NCBI RefSeq assembly: GCF_003434055.1
Contig: NZ_QVEX01000013.1
Coordinates: 1-64,000, forward strand
Source: Enterocloster aldenensis
GTDB lineage: Bacteria > Bacillota > Clostridia > Lachnospirales > Lachnospiraceae
Length of the DNA stretch: 64,000 nucleotides
Direction of reading: 5' to 3'
The notes under the pieces were generated by a model. That model ran no database searches. It saw nothing but the letters and a program-made list of their open reading frames with translations, and had not been told where the DNA came from. Positions 34,366 through 42,495 of the stretch are shown piece by piece (positions within the stretch are counted from its first letter, which is position 1; each line of letters starts with the position of its first letter). The position numbers were made by a program, and so were the translations under genes.

Positions 34366-34433
34366 CTGACGGAAAGCAATTTTCAAACACACCCCGAGGG
34401 TTCTGCCGGAATACAATTATCAAACATACCCCA
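34366..34433. repeat. Repeated 25-bp motif, two degenerate copies
   Basis: GGAAAGCAATTTTCAAACAC (34371-34390, then ACCCC) and GGAATACAATTATCAAACAT (34408-34427, then ACCCC) are about 37 bp apart. A third, closer match to the first lies at 38881-38908. They may be operators or remains of a dispersed element. Confidence 0.5.
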
Positions 34434-34482
34434 GGACGTGAATGGACTTTTTCCACTATCCATTGCGTCCTGGGATACTTTT
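34430..34482 (+). terminator. Terminator after the 50-residue gene
   Basis: CCCAGGACG (34430-34438) pairs with CGTCCTGGG (34466-34474), with an inner TGAATGG/CCATT, followed by ATACTTTTGTTTT. Confidence 0.6.
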
Positions 34483-34585
34483 GTTTTGCCGAAATTACAC
34501 GAATCACCCACTTATCCACAATAATGTGGAAAAGATTGTGGATAAAGTGTTATTATCTGAAAAATAAAACAGATTATCCACATTT

Positions 34586-34640
34586 ATATAAAAACTGGGA
34601 CAAAACCCTGCCGTTATGCGGCCAAAGTTTTGTCCCAATT
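34586..34640 (-). terminator. Terminator of the DUF1540 gene
   Basis: On the minus strand AATTGGGACAAAAC pairs with GTTTTGTCCCAGTT across a GC-rich loop hairpin (GGCCGCATAACGGC), then TTTTATAT. It lies 7 bases after the stop codon. Confidence 0.8.
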
Positions 34641-34646
34641 CCTGAC

Positions 34647-34820
34647 TTACTGAGCCTTATTTACAAAAGACTCACAGTCCGTGCATTCCTTCTGTGTGGG
34701 GTTTGCCTCATGTGTGCCAACCTTGATCCGGTCCAGGGTGCAGTAGTTTTCTTTCTGGTCATGGAATGTGCAGTTCTTGATGGTACATTCAATGCTCTCG
34801 TTTTTGCCATTTACCTTCAT
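34647..34820 (-). CDS. DUF1540 domain protein
   Basis: A 57-residue cysteine-rich protein, ECTIKNCTFHDQKENYCTLD then IKVGTHEANPTQKECTDCES. Six Cys plus one His in the DUF1540 spacing suggest a small metal site; the family is common in spore-forming Firmicutes and of unknown role. AGGAGG lies seven bases before the ATG. It is short and easily missed among longer spurious frames on the other strand. Family call is strong. Confidence 0.9.
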   Translation of the reverse strand: MKVNGKNESIECTIKNCTFHDQKENYCTLDRIKVGTHEANPTQKECTDCESFVNKAQ

Positions 34821-34972
34821 GGAAAAACCTCCTTTAAATTTGATTGGATTACATGTTTATTATCTGCACAAAACCGAAAAGTATGTAAAGCGCAAAATAT
34901 ATTTGAAAAATCTTTACTTTTGTTATATACTATGGACTAGCACATAAATAATACAAAAAGGATGGTTTTACT

Positions 34973-35482
34973 ATGGCACTGTTAGAGACATGGAGAAATC
35001 TGGCGTATGGCGACGGCCTGGATGATAAAAAGAAAGAAGAATTGTGGGCTGGGTATTTTCAGATTGAAAAAGGGATTTATGAGCAGATTCTCAGCAACCC
35101 TGAGGAAGTGGTCACCGGAACTGTAAAAGAACTGGCAGAAAAGTATGAGACTGAGATCCTTATCATGACCGGTTTCCTGGATGGGATTAATGAGAGTCTT
35201 AAGGGATACGAAAACCCGATTGAGACAATGGAAGAGGATACCCAGGTCAAGATTGAGATTGACCCTGAGAAGCTGTATTACAATATGGTAGAGGCAAAGG
35301 CCAACTGGCTGTTTGAACTTCCGCAGTGGGACAGCATCCTTACTCCTGAGAAGCGCAAGGAGCTTTACAAGGCACAGAAGGCTTCCGGCACGGTCCGCAA
35401 GGGAAAGAAGATTTTCCCCAACGATCCGTGTCCATGCGGCAGCGGCAAGAAGTATAAGAAGTGCTGCGGTAAGAACGCATAG
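34973..35482 (+). CDS. SEC-C motif protein
   Basis: A 169-residue protein with a helical body and a C-terminal zinc-binding SEC-C motif, [17 protein letters not shown] (three Cys spaced CxC..CC), like the tail of SecA. Such tails bind zinc and can contact ribosome or SecB-like partners. AAAGGATGG precedes the ATG. It is separated by about 100 bp from the methyltransferase gene. Function beyond the motif is unknown. Confidence 0.87.
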   Translation: MALLETWRNLAYGDGLDDKKKEELWAGYFQIEKGIYEQILSNPEEVVTGTVKELAEKYETEILIMTGFLDGINESLKGYENPIETMEEDTQVKIEIDPEKLYYNMVEAKANWLFELPQWDSILTPEKRKELYKAQKASGTVRKGKKIFPNDPCPCGSGKKYKKCCGKNA

Positions 35483-35579
35483 GATCCATATGTGTCTGAG
35501 GACATCTGATTGTAAGCCGCCTGTCCGGAGGGAGCTCCGGGCAGGCGCTTTTGCAGTATGGAAAGCAGGAGGATGAAGG

Positions 35580-36329
35580 ATGGAGGCATACACTGGTTTT
35601 GCCGAGGTTTACGATGTATTCCAGGACAATGTACCATATGAAGAGTGGTGCTCTTATGTGACAGGGCTTCTTAAGGAGTACCAGGTCATGGACGGCCTGG
35701 TGCTGGATTTGGGATGCGGGACCGGAAGCCTGACCGGGCTTATGGCAAGGTCCGGGTACGATATGATTGGGATTGACAATTCCGGGGAAATGCTCCAGAT
35801 AGCCATGAACAAGCGCAATGCATCGGGGTTGGATATCCTTTACCTGCTGCAGGACATGCGCGGGTTTGAACTGTATGGAACGGTTAAGGCTGTCATCAGT
35901 ATCTGTGATTCCATGAATTATATTATGGAATATCAGGAACTGGTGGAGGTATTCCGGCTGGTCAACAATTATCTGGACCCCAAAGGCGTATTTATTTTTG
36001 ACCTTAACACAGAATATAAGTACAGGGAACTGCTGGCGGACAATACATTTGCAGAAGACAGGGAGGAGTCCAGCTTTATCTGGAACAATTTTTATGATGA
36101 GGAAGATAAGGTCAATGAATATGACCTGACCCTTTTTGTAAAAGAAGGGGAGCTCTACAGGAAGTTTGAAGAAACCCATTACCAGCGCGCATACGGTCTG
36201 GACCAGATACAACAGGCAATCCGTGATGGGGGAATGGAATTCGTGGCTGCATATGACGCCTGCACCCGCAATCCCGTACAGCAGGACAGCGAACGGATTT
36301 ACGTGATTGCGCGGGAAAACGGTAAATAA
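35580..36329 (+). CDS. Class I SAM-dependent methyltransferase
   Basis: A 249-residue enzyme. Motif I is VLDLGCGTGSLTGLMARSG (residues about 41-59), then IGIDNSGEMLQIA (acidic residue binding the ribose) and VISICDSMNYI. It also keeps PKGVFIFDLNT in the core. The substrate is unknown; relatives are often unassigned methyltransferases. AGGAGG lies eight bases before the ATG. It is 15 bp upstream of hslO, so the two probably share a transcript. Confidence 0.85.
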   Translation: MEAYTGFAEVYDVFQDNVPYEEWCSYVTGLLKEYQVMDGLVLDLGCGTGSLTGLMARSGYDMIGIDNSGEMLQIAMNKRNASGLDILYLLQDMRGFELYGTVKAVISICDSMNYIMEYQELVEVFRLVNNYLDPKGVFIFDLNTEYKYRELLADNTFAEDREESSFIWNNFYDEEDKVNEYDLTLFVKEGELYRKFEETHYQRAYGLDQIQQAIRDGGMEFVAAYDACTRNPVQQDSERIYVIARENGK

Positions 36330-36344
36330 GATAGGAGAGATACA

Positions 36345-37223
36345 ATGTCAGATTATGTGATAAGAGCAACTGCGGCGGACGGTGAGATCCGTGCGTTTGC
36401 TTCCACCACAAGGGATTTGGTGGAAGAGGCAAGAAAGGCCCATAATACCAGCCCGGTAGCAACCGCTGCACTGGGACGGCTTCTCACCGCGGGAGTCATG
36501 ATGGGTATTGACATGAAAGGGGAAAAGGACCTTCTGACCCTGAAGATACAGGGGGACGGACCCATTGGCGGACTGACCGTGACCGCTGATTCCCTTGGGA
36601 ATGTGAAAGGATATGCCTTTAATCCCATGGTCATGCTGCCCCCTAATTCAAAGGGAAAGCTGGACGTGGGCGGCGCCCTGGGCGTGGGTGTCCTGAGTGT
36701 GATTAAGGATATCGGCCTGAAAGAACCATATGTGGGGCAGACTATCCTGGTGAGCGGGGAAATTGCAGAGGACCTTACCTACTATTATGCCACATCCGAA
36801 CAGATTCCTTCCTCCGTGGCGCTGGGTGTGCTGATGAATAAGGATAATACGGTGCGCCAGGCTGGCGGTTTCATGATTCAGCTGATGCCGGGCGCGTCCG
36901 AGGCAGTCATTGGCAAATTGGAAGATAAGCTTAAGGAAATATCCTCCATCACCACCCTGCTGGATGTGGGCAATACGCCGGAGAGAATACTGGAATATAT
37001 TCTTGGCGGGTTCGGACTGGAGATAAATGACAGGACACCGGTGCAGTTTAACTGCAACTGTACCAAGAGCAGGGTGGAAAAGGCCCTGATCAGTGTGGGG
37101 AAAAAGGATATCCAGGAAATGATTGAAGACGGGAAGCCCATTGAGGTGAACTGCCATTTCTGCGGCAGGCATTATGAGTTCTCAACCCATGACCTGGAGG
37201 ACATACTGGAACGCGCAAGATAG
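36345..37223 (+). CDS. hslO: Redox-regulated chaperone Hsp33
   Basis: Hsp33, a holdase that is switched on by oxidation. The four zinc cysteines are in FNCNCTK and VNCHFCGRHY (C-x-C and C-x2-C). The N-terminal domain shows RAFASTTRDLVEEARKAH-type start and TVTADSLGNVKGYAFNP. The 292 residues are standard. AGGAG lies eight bases before the ATG. It protects proteins from aggregation under oxidative and heat stress in the cytoplasm. Confidence 0.96.
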   Translation: MSDYVIRATAADGEIRAFASTTRDLVEEARKAHNTSPVATAALGRLLTAGVMMGIDMKGEKDLLTLKIQGDGPIGGLTVTADSLGNVKGYAFNPMVMLPPNSKGKLDVGGALGVGVLSVIKDIGLKEPYVGQTILVSGEIAEDLTYYYATSEQIPSSVALGVLMNKDNTVRQAGGFMIQLMPGASEAVIGKLEDKLKEISSITTLLDVGNTPERILEYILGGFGLEINDRTPVQFNCNCTKSRVEKALISVGKKDIQEMIEDGKPIEVNCHFCGRHYEFSTHDLEDILERAR

Positions 37224-37242
37224 AAAAAGGGCAGAAAACAAC

Positions 37243-37268
37243 AAGAGCCAATCATATGACTGGCTCTT
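37243..37268. terminator. Bidirectional terminator between hslO and the cold shock gene
   Basis: AAGAGCCA (37243-37250) pairs with TGGCTCTT (37261-37268), enclosing the palindrome TCATATGA. It is modest in both directions. Confidence 0.55.
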
Positions 37269-37356
37269 ACTTGTAATCATTTGAAATCAGATATAACTTA
37301 CTTCAACTCTATCAATGATGATATATGTTTGAAAAAGGTACACTGTTGTTCATTGA

Positions 37357-37554
37357 TTAAATTCTGGTTACGTTGGTAGCCTGAGGACCCTTAGCTCCGT
37401 TAACTACATCGAACTCAACCTCTGCGCCCTCATCTAAGGACTTGAAGCCTTCCATGTTCAGACCTGAGTAATGTACGAAAACGTCATTGCCCTGCTCGTC
37501 AGAAATAAATCCGTAACCCTTCTGGTTGTTGAACCACTTAACTGTACCTTTCAT
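37357..37554 (-). CDS. Cold shock protein (CspA family)
   Basis: A 65-residue single OB-fold RNA chaperone, [20 protein letters not shown] with RNP1 KGYGFI and RNP2 VFVHYSGL. The start is the ATG at 37554 with GGAGG seven bases before it; the frame runs further up without a site. A leader of about 55 nt holds a GTTGC/GCAAC hairpin, as usual for cold shock mRNAs. It keeps RNA unfolded at low temperature or in stationary phase. Confidence 0.97.
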   Translation of the reverse strand: MKGTVKWFNNQKGYGFISDEQGNDVFVHYSGLNMEGFKSLDEGAEVEFDVVNGAKGPQATNVTRI

Positions 37555-37616
37555 TACGATACCTCCAAAAAATATAAAAAAATTGTTCTGTTGCAAGTTA
37601 TTTCGCAACTGTCCTT

Positions 37617-37645
37617 AGGATATCACAAATGTTGAAAAGTGTCAA
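37617..37645 (-). promoter_or_regulatory. Sigma-A promoter of the cold shock gene
   Basis: On the minus strand TTGACA (37645-37640), 17-bp spacer, TATCCT (37622-37617). The leader of about 55 nt follows. Confidence 0.8.
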
Positions 37646-37790
37646 ACGTTTTTGGTTATAAAGCATAAACAATTTATACAAACCTTAGATTCTATTGTTC
37701 AAAGGTTAAAATATGAAGAAAAAGGGGCAAAAGGGTGAATTATATGATATACTAACTGGCATAAAGGGTAAGAAAAGAAGGGATTTAAGA

Positions 37791-38336
37791 ATGAAGGTTC
37801 AAAATATATGGAGGCATTATTGCACCATTACAAAACACAGGCGCCTGGTTCGCAGGCACTGTTTTAAAATCGGCCTGTATTGGCAGGGACTGACACACGA
37901 TCTTTCCAAGTACAGCCCTGAGGAATTCTGGACCGGCGTCCGGTACTACCAGGGCGACAGGAGTCCGAACGCTGCGGAGCGGGAGGACGTGGGATATTCC
38001 AGGGCCTGGCTGCACCACAAGGGCAGGAATAAGCACCATTATGAGTACTGGATCGATATTTCCAACCACAAGGAAGATGGACTGGTGGGCAATAAGATGC
38101 CGGTCAGGTATGTGGCTGAGATGATATGCGACCGGATTGCGGCCTGCGAAGTTTATAAAGGAAAGGACTATACCAGCGCGGCCCCGCTTGAATATTATGA
38201 ATATACAAAAAAGTATATCACCATCCATCCAAGGACAAGGGCGCTGCTGGAAAAGCTGCTCATCATGCTGAGGGATAAGGGAGAAGAGGCGACCTATGCG
38301 TATCTTCGCAAACTGCTGAAAAAAGGGACATATTAA
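37791..38336 (+). CDS. DUF5662 family protein
   Basis: A 181-residue protein with the conserved pattern of DUF5662: LTHDLSKYSPEEFWTGV, then WLHHKGRNKHHYEYWID and EMICDRIAACEVYKGK. Several His and Asp residues suggest an HD-like metal hydrolase fold, but function is not established. I use the ATG at 37791, where GAAGGGA precedes; an ATG 26 codons upstream lacks a site. It stands alone. Confidence 0.82.
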   Translation: MKVQNIWRHYCTITKHRRLVRRHCFKIGLYWQGLTHDLSKYSPEEFWTGVRYYQGDRSPNAAEREDVGYSRAWLHHKGRNKHHYEYWIDISNHKEDGLVGNKMPVRYVAEMICDRIAACEVYKGKDYTSAAPLEYYEYTKKYITIHPRTRALLEKLLIMLRDKGEEATYAYLRKLLKKGTY

Positions 38337-38361
38337 GGCCGGCTAAGAAGCCGGTATCCGC

Positions 38362-38790
38362 CTATTCCTCAGGAAACAGCTGCCGGTCAATGATCTGGAC
38401 CGCATCTTCGATACAGCCAGGACATGGACGCAGCGGTGTCCCGGTGTCCTCCCCTCTTAATTCACGGCAGGTAAGACTGCCGTTCTTTTTTAGGAAAGCC
38501 TGAAGGCAGGAGGCGGATGCCTCATACGATGCCTTTTTGGAATCTGGCGCCTGCGTATGTCCGGTACTGCACTTCAGGCCGGACAATACGGCGGCGGCAG
38601 AGATTGCCCCGCATGTCCCATCCATACAGCCCATCCCAAGTCCAAGTCCTTCCGTTATCCGGAACAGGGTCTTTTCATCCAATCCTGTTTTCTCCGTAAA
38701 TGCGCATGCAACAGACTGGGCGCAGTTAAAGCCCCTGTCGTGGAATGCGATTGCCTGTTTTGCTCTTTCTTTTCCTGAAATTCCTGACAT
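38362..38790 (-). CDS. C_GCAxxG_C_C family protein
   Basis: A 142-residue cysteine-rich protein. The family pattern is visible as FNCAQSVACAF, then GMGCMDGTCGAISAAAVLSG (the GCAxxG part is here CGAISA), and CLQAFLKKNGSLTCRELRG with PCPGCIEDA. Such proteins may bind a metal or iron-sulfur cluster and often accompany redox enzymes. AGGAG lies eight bases before the chosen ATG; the frame runs 15 codons further up without a site. No redox partner is adjacent. Confidence 0.87.
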   Translation of the reverse strand: MSGISGKERAKQAIAFHDRGFNCAQSVACAFTEKTGLDEKTLFRITEGLGLGMGCMDGTCGAISAAAVLSGLKCSTGHTQAPDSKKASYEASASCLQAFLKKNGSLTCRELRGEDTGTPLRPCPGCIEDAVQIIDRQLFPEE

Positions 38791-38880
38791 AAGAAAATCT
38801 CCTTTAAAAAAATGGTCATGTTTTTTTAACGACATGGTTCCGCCCTGCCCTGAACCATGCAGGATGATTCATTCCCAACG

Positions 38881-38908
38881 GTTGACGGAAAGCAATTGTT
38901 AAACACAT
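38881..38908. repeat. Dispersed copy of the 34366 repeat
   Basis: TTGACGGAAAGCAATTGTTA (38882-38901, then AACACA) matches CTGACGGAAAGCAATTTTCA (34366-34385, then AACACA) at all but a few positions. It lies between the stop of the YwaF-like gene and the start of the C_GCAxxG gene. Confidence 0.55.
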
Positions 38909-38920
38909 TATGGGCCTGTC

Positions 38921-39691
38921 TTAACACTGCCTTGGGATATGCCTGAGCATGACATGGAACAGAAAACCGCCCAGCACAACCGATAAAAGATACAGTATGT
39001 TGCCTGGAACCGTCCCTATGGTCAGGGCAATCTGATGAAAGACAACCTGCCCATTGGGGTAATATGGGCTGATGTAGAACATATCGGCATTTCCATAAGG
39101 ATGGGATGCCACATTGATGAAGGTGGCAGCCGCAGCACACCCGCAGAAAAAGGGCAGCGTATCCGCGAATTCAGACAGGCTTTGTCCGCCCAGACCGGCA
39201 AACGCACAGTAAAGCCCAATGAAAATCAGGATAAAATGCCATATGAAGCCATGGAGTGTTAATACAAGATAAGGGTGCATCAGCCCGCTGGGTTCTGCCA
39301 GCGCCATGACGCCTCCTAATAAGGCAAAGTCCTGCAGGAAGGTATGGACTGCTTTTACGCAACGGCAGGACATACGCGGCTTTATGAATGGAAGCAGCAG
39401 GCACAGGTACATGGGAATGCTGCACAGCTGGAATGGAAAATACCACCAGTCGTATTGCCCGCCGTTGACAATATAATACAGGAATCCCTGCTTATAAATC
39501 TCACTGACAGCCAGAATCAGGCCGCAGGCTGGCAGCACCTGCGGATGTGTGCCGCGCGGCAGTTTCCATGCCAGGAAAATGGCGGCAAGGATACCTGCGC
39601 CCCCAAAGACAAGATGGAAGCCGGAATATGGGACAGGTGTCCTCATGGGCCATGACGACATCTGGAATAGGGCTTTTATAATGGTACTCAT
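38921..39691 (-). CDS. YwaF family membrane protein
   Basis: A 256-residue protein with about seven membrane helices, of the YwaF/TIGR02206 family. The patch YDWWYFPFQLCSIPMYLCLL and the His-containing LVLTLHGFIWHFILIFIGLY are conserved features. GGAGG lies eight bases before the ATG. It is divergent from the DMT transporter. No biochemical role is settled for the family; relatives in animals are TMEM164-like. Family moderately sure. Confidence 0.82.
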   Translation of the reverse strand: MSTIIKALFQMSSWPMRTPVPYSGFHLVFGGAGILAAIFLAWKLPRGTHPQVLPACGLILAVSEIYKQGFLYYIVNGGQYDWWYFPFQLCSIPMYLCLLLPFIKPRMSCRCVKAVHTFLQDFALLGGVMALAEPSGLMHPYLVLTLHGFIWHFILIFIGLYCAFAGLGGQSLSEFADTLPFFCGCAAAATFINVASHPYGNADMFYISPYYPNGQVVFHQIALTIGTVPGNILYLLSVVLGGFLFHVMLRHIPRQC

Positions 39692-39801
39692 AGACAGCGC
39701 CTCCTGTGGGAACGATTATACAACATATGCAGATGCATGACAACTCTTTCGCCTGGAATAAAATTATATTCAGGGGGAAAGCTAAAGAAACAGGAAAAAT
39801 A

Positions 39802-40251
39802 ATGGAAAGGCAGGAAAGAAAAGATATGGGATTTGTCATAGCGTTGCTGTCAGGTGCATTAATGAGCATACAGGGCGTATTTAATACGGAGGTAACAAAG
39901 CAGACCAGCGTATGGGTGGCCGCGGGCTGGGTGCAGCTGACCGCGTTCATTACCTGTGTTGTAATCTGGCTTTTTACAGGAAGGGAGCCCATCGCAGGGC
40001 TGATGCAGGTATCGCCCAAATATGTCATGGTGGGAGGTATCCTGGGGGCCCTCATCACATACACGGTCATCCGCAGCATGGCCAGCCTCGGACCTGCACA
40101 GACAGCCCTCTTAATCGTGATTTCACAGATCATCGTGGCATACGGGATTGAGCTGTTTGGGATGTTCGGCGTGGAAAAGAGTCCCTTTGCATGGCATAAG
40201 CTCATTGGCGCTGCGGTTGCCATTGGCGGGATCATTATTTTTGAAAGATAA
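39802..40251 (+). CDS. DMT family transporter (YdcZ/DUF606)
   Basis: A 149-residue protein with five membrane helices, the half-size EamA-like YdcZ family. It shows GFVIALLSGALMSIQGVFNT at the start and LIGAAVAIGGIIIFE at the end. Such proteins pair to form one transporter, but only one gene is here, so it may act as a homodimer. AGGA precedes ATG 39802; ATG 39826 is also possible with AGGAAAG seven bases before. Confidence 0.82.
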   Translation: MERQERKDMGFVIALLSGALMSIQGVFNTEVTKQTSVWVAAGWVQLTAFITCVVIWLFTGREPIAGLMQVSPKYVMVGGILGALITYTVIRSMASLGPAQTALLIVISQIIVAYGIELFGMFGVEKSPFAWHKLIGAAVAIGGIIIFER

Positions 40252-40267
40252 AAATTGGAAATAACTC

Positions 40268-40296
40268 TTGTATTTAAATAGGCTAACAGTTAGAAT
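40268..40296 (+). promoter_or_regulatory. Sigma-A promoter of the ComEA-like gene
   Basis: TTGTAT (40268-40273), 17-bp spacer, TAGAAT (40291-40296), about 50 bp before the start codon. Confidence 0.6.
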
Positions 40297-40346
40297 AGTA
40301 CTATCAGGCTGGGATGGTACCCGTATAAAGGAGGGATACCATTCAG

Positions 40347-41135
40347 ATGAGACTTATATCTTTAAAAACATGTAAGGTTCCTGCCATCGTCATATGCATG
40401 TTGGCTGCAGGCATATGTTATAGTTGTGGCGGGCATCCGGATCCTTCGGTAGGTTCCGGTTATGAAGGGATTGTCCTGGAGTTGGGAGATTCAGGTTCTG
40501 GACAGGATGGATTAGGAAATCCGGGTTCTGGGAAGGATGAACCAGGAGATTCGGGTTCTGGGAAGGATGAATCAGGAAATCCGGGTTTTGGAAAGGATGA
40601 ATCAGGAAAGCCGGATTCAGGACAGGATGGATTAGGAAAGCTTGATTCAGGCCAGTCAGATCCGGGCCGGGGGGATTCCGCACAATCACCTGCCGCCATG
40701 GTTTATGTACATGTATGCGGAATGGTGGAACAGCCGGGCGTATATGGTCTTCCGGAAGGAAGCCGGGTATATGAGGCGGTTGAGGCGGCCGGAGGCATTA
40801 GGGACGGCGGCGCGGCAGATTACCTGAACCTGGCAGAGACGCTTAAGGACGGTATGAAGCTGGAAGTACCCAGCGAGAGCCAGGCCGAGGAATGGAAGGC
40901 ACAGGGCATTAAGCCTGCTGCGGATCCTGAAGCAAAGGCCAGGCACATGGTGAACCTGAACACGGCTACCAGGGAGGAGCTTATGAGCCTTCGCGGTATC
41001 GGGGAGTCCAGGGCAGAGGACATCATCCGCTACAGGGAAACGTACGGCGGATTCCAGTCCATTGAGGATATCATGAATGTGTCCGGCATCAAGGACGCTG
41101 CGTTTGAAAAGATTAAGGACAGTATCACAGTATAA
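40347..41135 (+). CDS. ComEA-like DNA-binding lipoprotein with repeat linker
   Basis: A 262-residue exported protein. A signal peptide ends at a lipobox-like ICYSCGG. Six 10-residue repeats (residues 50-109) form a long acidic, Gly/Ser/Asp linker. Then a SLBB domain (VYVHVCGMVEQPGVYGLPEG) and a C-terminal double helix-hairpin-helix (NLNTATREELMSLRGIGESR, then SIEDIMNVSGIKD) that binds DNA in competence. ComEA normally needs ComEC; none is in the window. AGGAGG lies 12 bases before the ATG. Confidence 0.9.
   Translation: MRLISLKTCKVPAIVICMLAAGICYSCGGHPDPSVGSGYEGIVLELGDSGSGQDGLGNPGSGKDEPGDSGSGKDESGNPGFGKDESGKPDSGQDGLGKLDSGQSDPGRGDSAQSPAAMVYVHVCGMVEQPGVYGLPEGSRVYEAVEAAGGIRDGGAADYLNLAETLKDGMKLEVPSESQAEEWKAQGIKPAADPEAKARHMVNLNTATREELMSLRGIGESRAEDIIRYRETYGGFQSIEDIMNVSGIKDAAFEKIKDSITV
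40494..40673 (+). repeat. 30-bp minisatellite in the ComEA-like gene
   Basis: Six units of 30 bp encode SGQDGLGNP/SGKDEPGDS/SGKDESGNP-type decapeptides. Units keep the frame. They separate the lipid anchor from the DNA-binding part, so the reach of the protein depends on copy number. Confidence 0.85.
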
Positions 41136-41194
41136 AAGAGTTGGGCGGCCCGAGGTTTGATTTGGGCCGCCATTGATAGATAAGGGGAATGAAC

Positions 41195-41902
41195 ATGCCG
41201 AGAGTATTAGTTGTTGATGATGAAAAATTAATTGTAAAAGGTATCCGCTTCAGCCTGGAACAGGATGGCATGGAAGTGGATTGTGCATATGACGGCGAGG
41301 AGGCAGTGGAACTGGCTAAAAAGACAGAGTACGATATCGTCCTTTTGGATGTGATGCTTCCAAAACTGGACGGTTATGAGGTCTGCCAGGCCATCCGGGA
41401 GTTTTCCGACATGCCGATTATCATGCTGACCGCTAAGGGCGGGGACATGGATAAGATTCTTGGACTGGAGTATGGGGCGGATGACTATATAAGCAAGCCC
41501 TTTAATATCCTGGAAGTCAAGGCCAGGATTAAGGCAATCATACGGCGCAGCTCCAAGAACAGGCGCCTGAAAAAAGAAGAGGCCAACAATAGCGTCATTG
41601 GTCAGGGGGACCTTAAGATGGACACGGAAAGCCGCAGGGTATTCATAGGAGAGAGGGAGATTAACCTGACAGCCAAGGAATTTGACCTGCTGGAACTTCT
41701 GGTGCGCAATCCCAACAAGGTATACAGCAGGGAAGCGCTGCTGACCTATGTGTGGGGCAACAAGGCCATGGACAGCGGCGATGTCCGCACCGTGGACGTC
41801 CATGTGAGAAGGCTGAGGGAAAAGATAGAGCCAAGCCCAAGCGACCCAAAGTATGTACATACGAAGTGGGGCGTTGGATACTATTTCCGTGTAAAGGGCT
41901 GA
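41195..41902 (+). CDS. OmpR-family response regulator
   Basis: A 235-residue regulator. The receiver is at 1-120 (VLVVDDEKLIVKGIRF; phospho-Asp in IVLLDVMLPKLDG; Lys in DDYISKPFNILEV) and the winged-helix DNA-binding domain is at 140-235 (RREINLTAKEFDLLELL-like start, then DVRTVDVHVRRLREKIEPSP). I use the second ATG (41195), where AGGGG lies seven bases before. No histidine kinase follows; a GNAT gene is next, so its partner lies elsewhere or it is an orphan. Confidence 0.94.
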   Translation: MPRVLVVDDEKLIVKGIRFSLEQDGMEVDCAYDGEEAVELAKKTEYDIVLLDVMLPKLDGYEVCQAIREFSDMPIIMLTAKGGDMDKILGLEYGADDYISKPFNILEVKARIKAIIRRSSKNRRLKKEEANNSVIGQGDLKMDTESRRVFIGEREINLTAKEFDLLELLVRNPNKVYSREALLTYVWGNKAMDSGDVRTVDVHVRRLREKIEPSPSDPKYVHTKWGVGYYFRVKG

Positions 41903-41980
41903 GAAACGGTTGGGAGAACGGCAGAATCGGCTGAGAAAACAGCTGGATTGGCTGGGAGTACGGTAGGATAGGCTGAGAGG
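41897..41980. repeat. 21-bp degenerate tandem repeat
   Basis: GGCTGAGAAAACAGCTGGATT (about 41929-41949) and the following 21-bp unit at 41950-41970 continue earlier, more decayed units from 41897. The array begins at the regulator stop codon and ends in front of the GNAT gene. Confidence 0.7.
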
Positions 41981-41991
41981 ATGACATAAAG

Positions 41992-42492
41992 ATGACAGAG
42001 AATGGCAAATACAAAATCAGGACAGCGGTGCCGGATGATTTGGATCAGGCGGCACAGGTGGAACTGAATTGTTTCCCGGCGGCAGAGGCAGCTGACAGGG
42101 CAGCCTTAAAAGCGCGCCTGGAGGCATTTGGGGAAAGCTTCCTGGTGGCGGAAGCGGACGGGCGGATCATTGGATTCATTAATGGCGCGGTTACAGATGA
42201 AAAGACCATTGCGGACAAGATGTTTGAGGACATTTCCCTGCATGATCCGGATGGGGCGTTCCAGAGTATTTTCGGGCTGGATGTGATTGAGGAGTACCGT
42301 CATATGGGAGTTGCTTCCAGGCTTATGGAGGCCATGATTGAAACCGCAGGAAAGCAGGGCAGGAAAGGGCTTATACTGACATGCAAGGACAGGCTGATCG
42401 GTTATTATGAGAAGTTCGGGTATGTGAATATGGGTGTTTCAAAGTCAGTTCACGGCGGGGCTGTGTGGTATGATATGGTACTGGAGTTTTAG
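41992..42492 (+). CDS. GNAT family acetyltransferase
   Basis: A 166-residue acyl-CoA-dependent N-acetyltransferase. The coenzyme A loop is in VIEEYRHMGVASRLMEAMIE (R/Q-x2-G/A type, residues about 106-125), and the C-terminal beta strands include YYEKFGYVNMG. The pattern is closest to arylalkylamine-type GNATs, but the substrate is not known. GAGGAT lies before the ATG. It stands three bases upstream of rlmH, so the two are likely co-transcribed. Confidence 0.87.
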   Translation: MTENGKYKIRTAVPDDLDQAAQVELNCFPAAEAADRAALKARLEAFGESFLVAEADGRIIGFINGAVTDEKTIADKMFEDISLHDPDGAFQSIFGLDVIEEYRHMGVASRLMEAMIETAGKQGRKGLILTCKDRLIGYYEKFGYVNMGVSKSVHGGAVWYDMVLEF

Positions 42493-42495
42493 CGG

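Noticed and set aside
34323-34940. Plus-strand frame of 205 codons
   Set aside because: It runs through a terminator, a repeat and the antisense of the DUF1540 gene, and lacks a ribosome site.
38832-38860. Hairpin CATGGTTC/GAACCATG as a terminator
   Set aside because: No T-run follows on either strand in the right place; kept out of the feature list.
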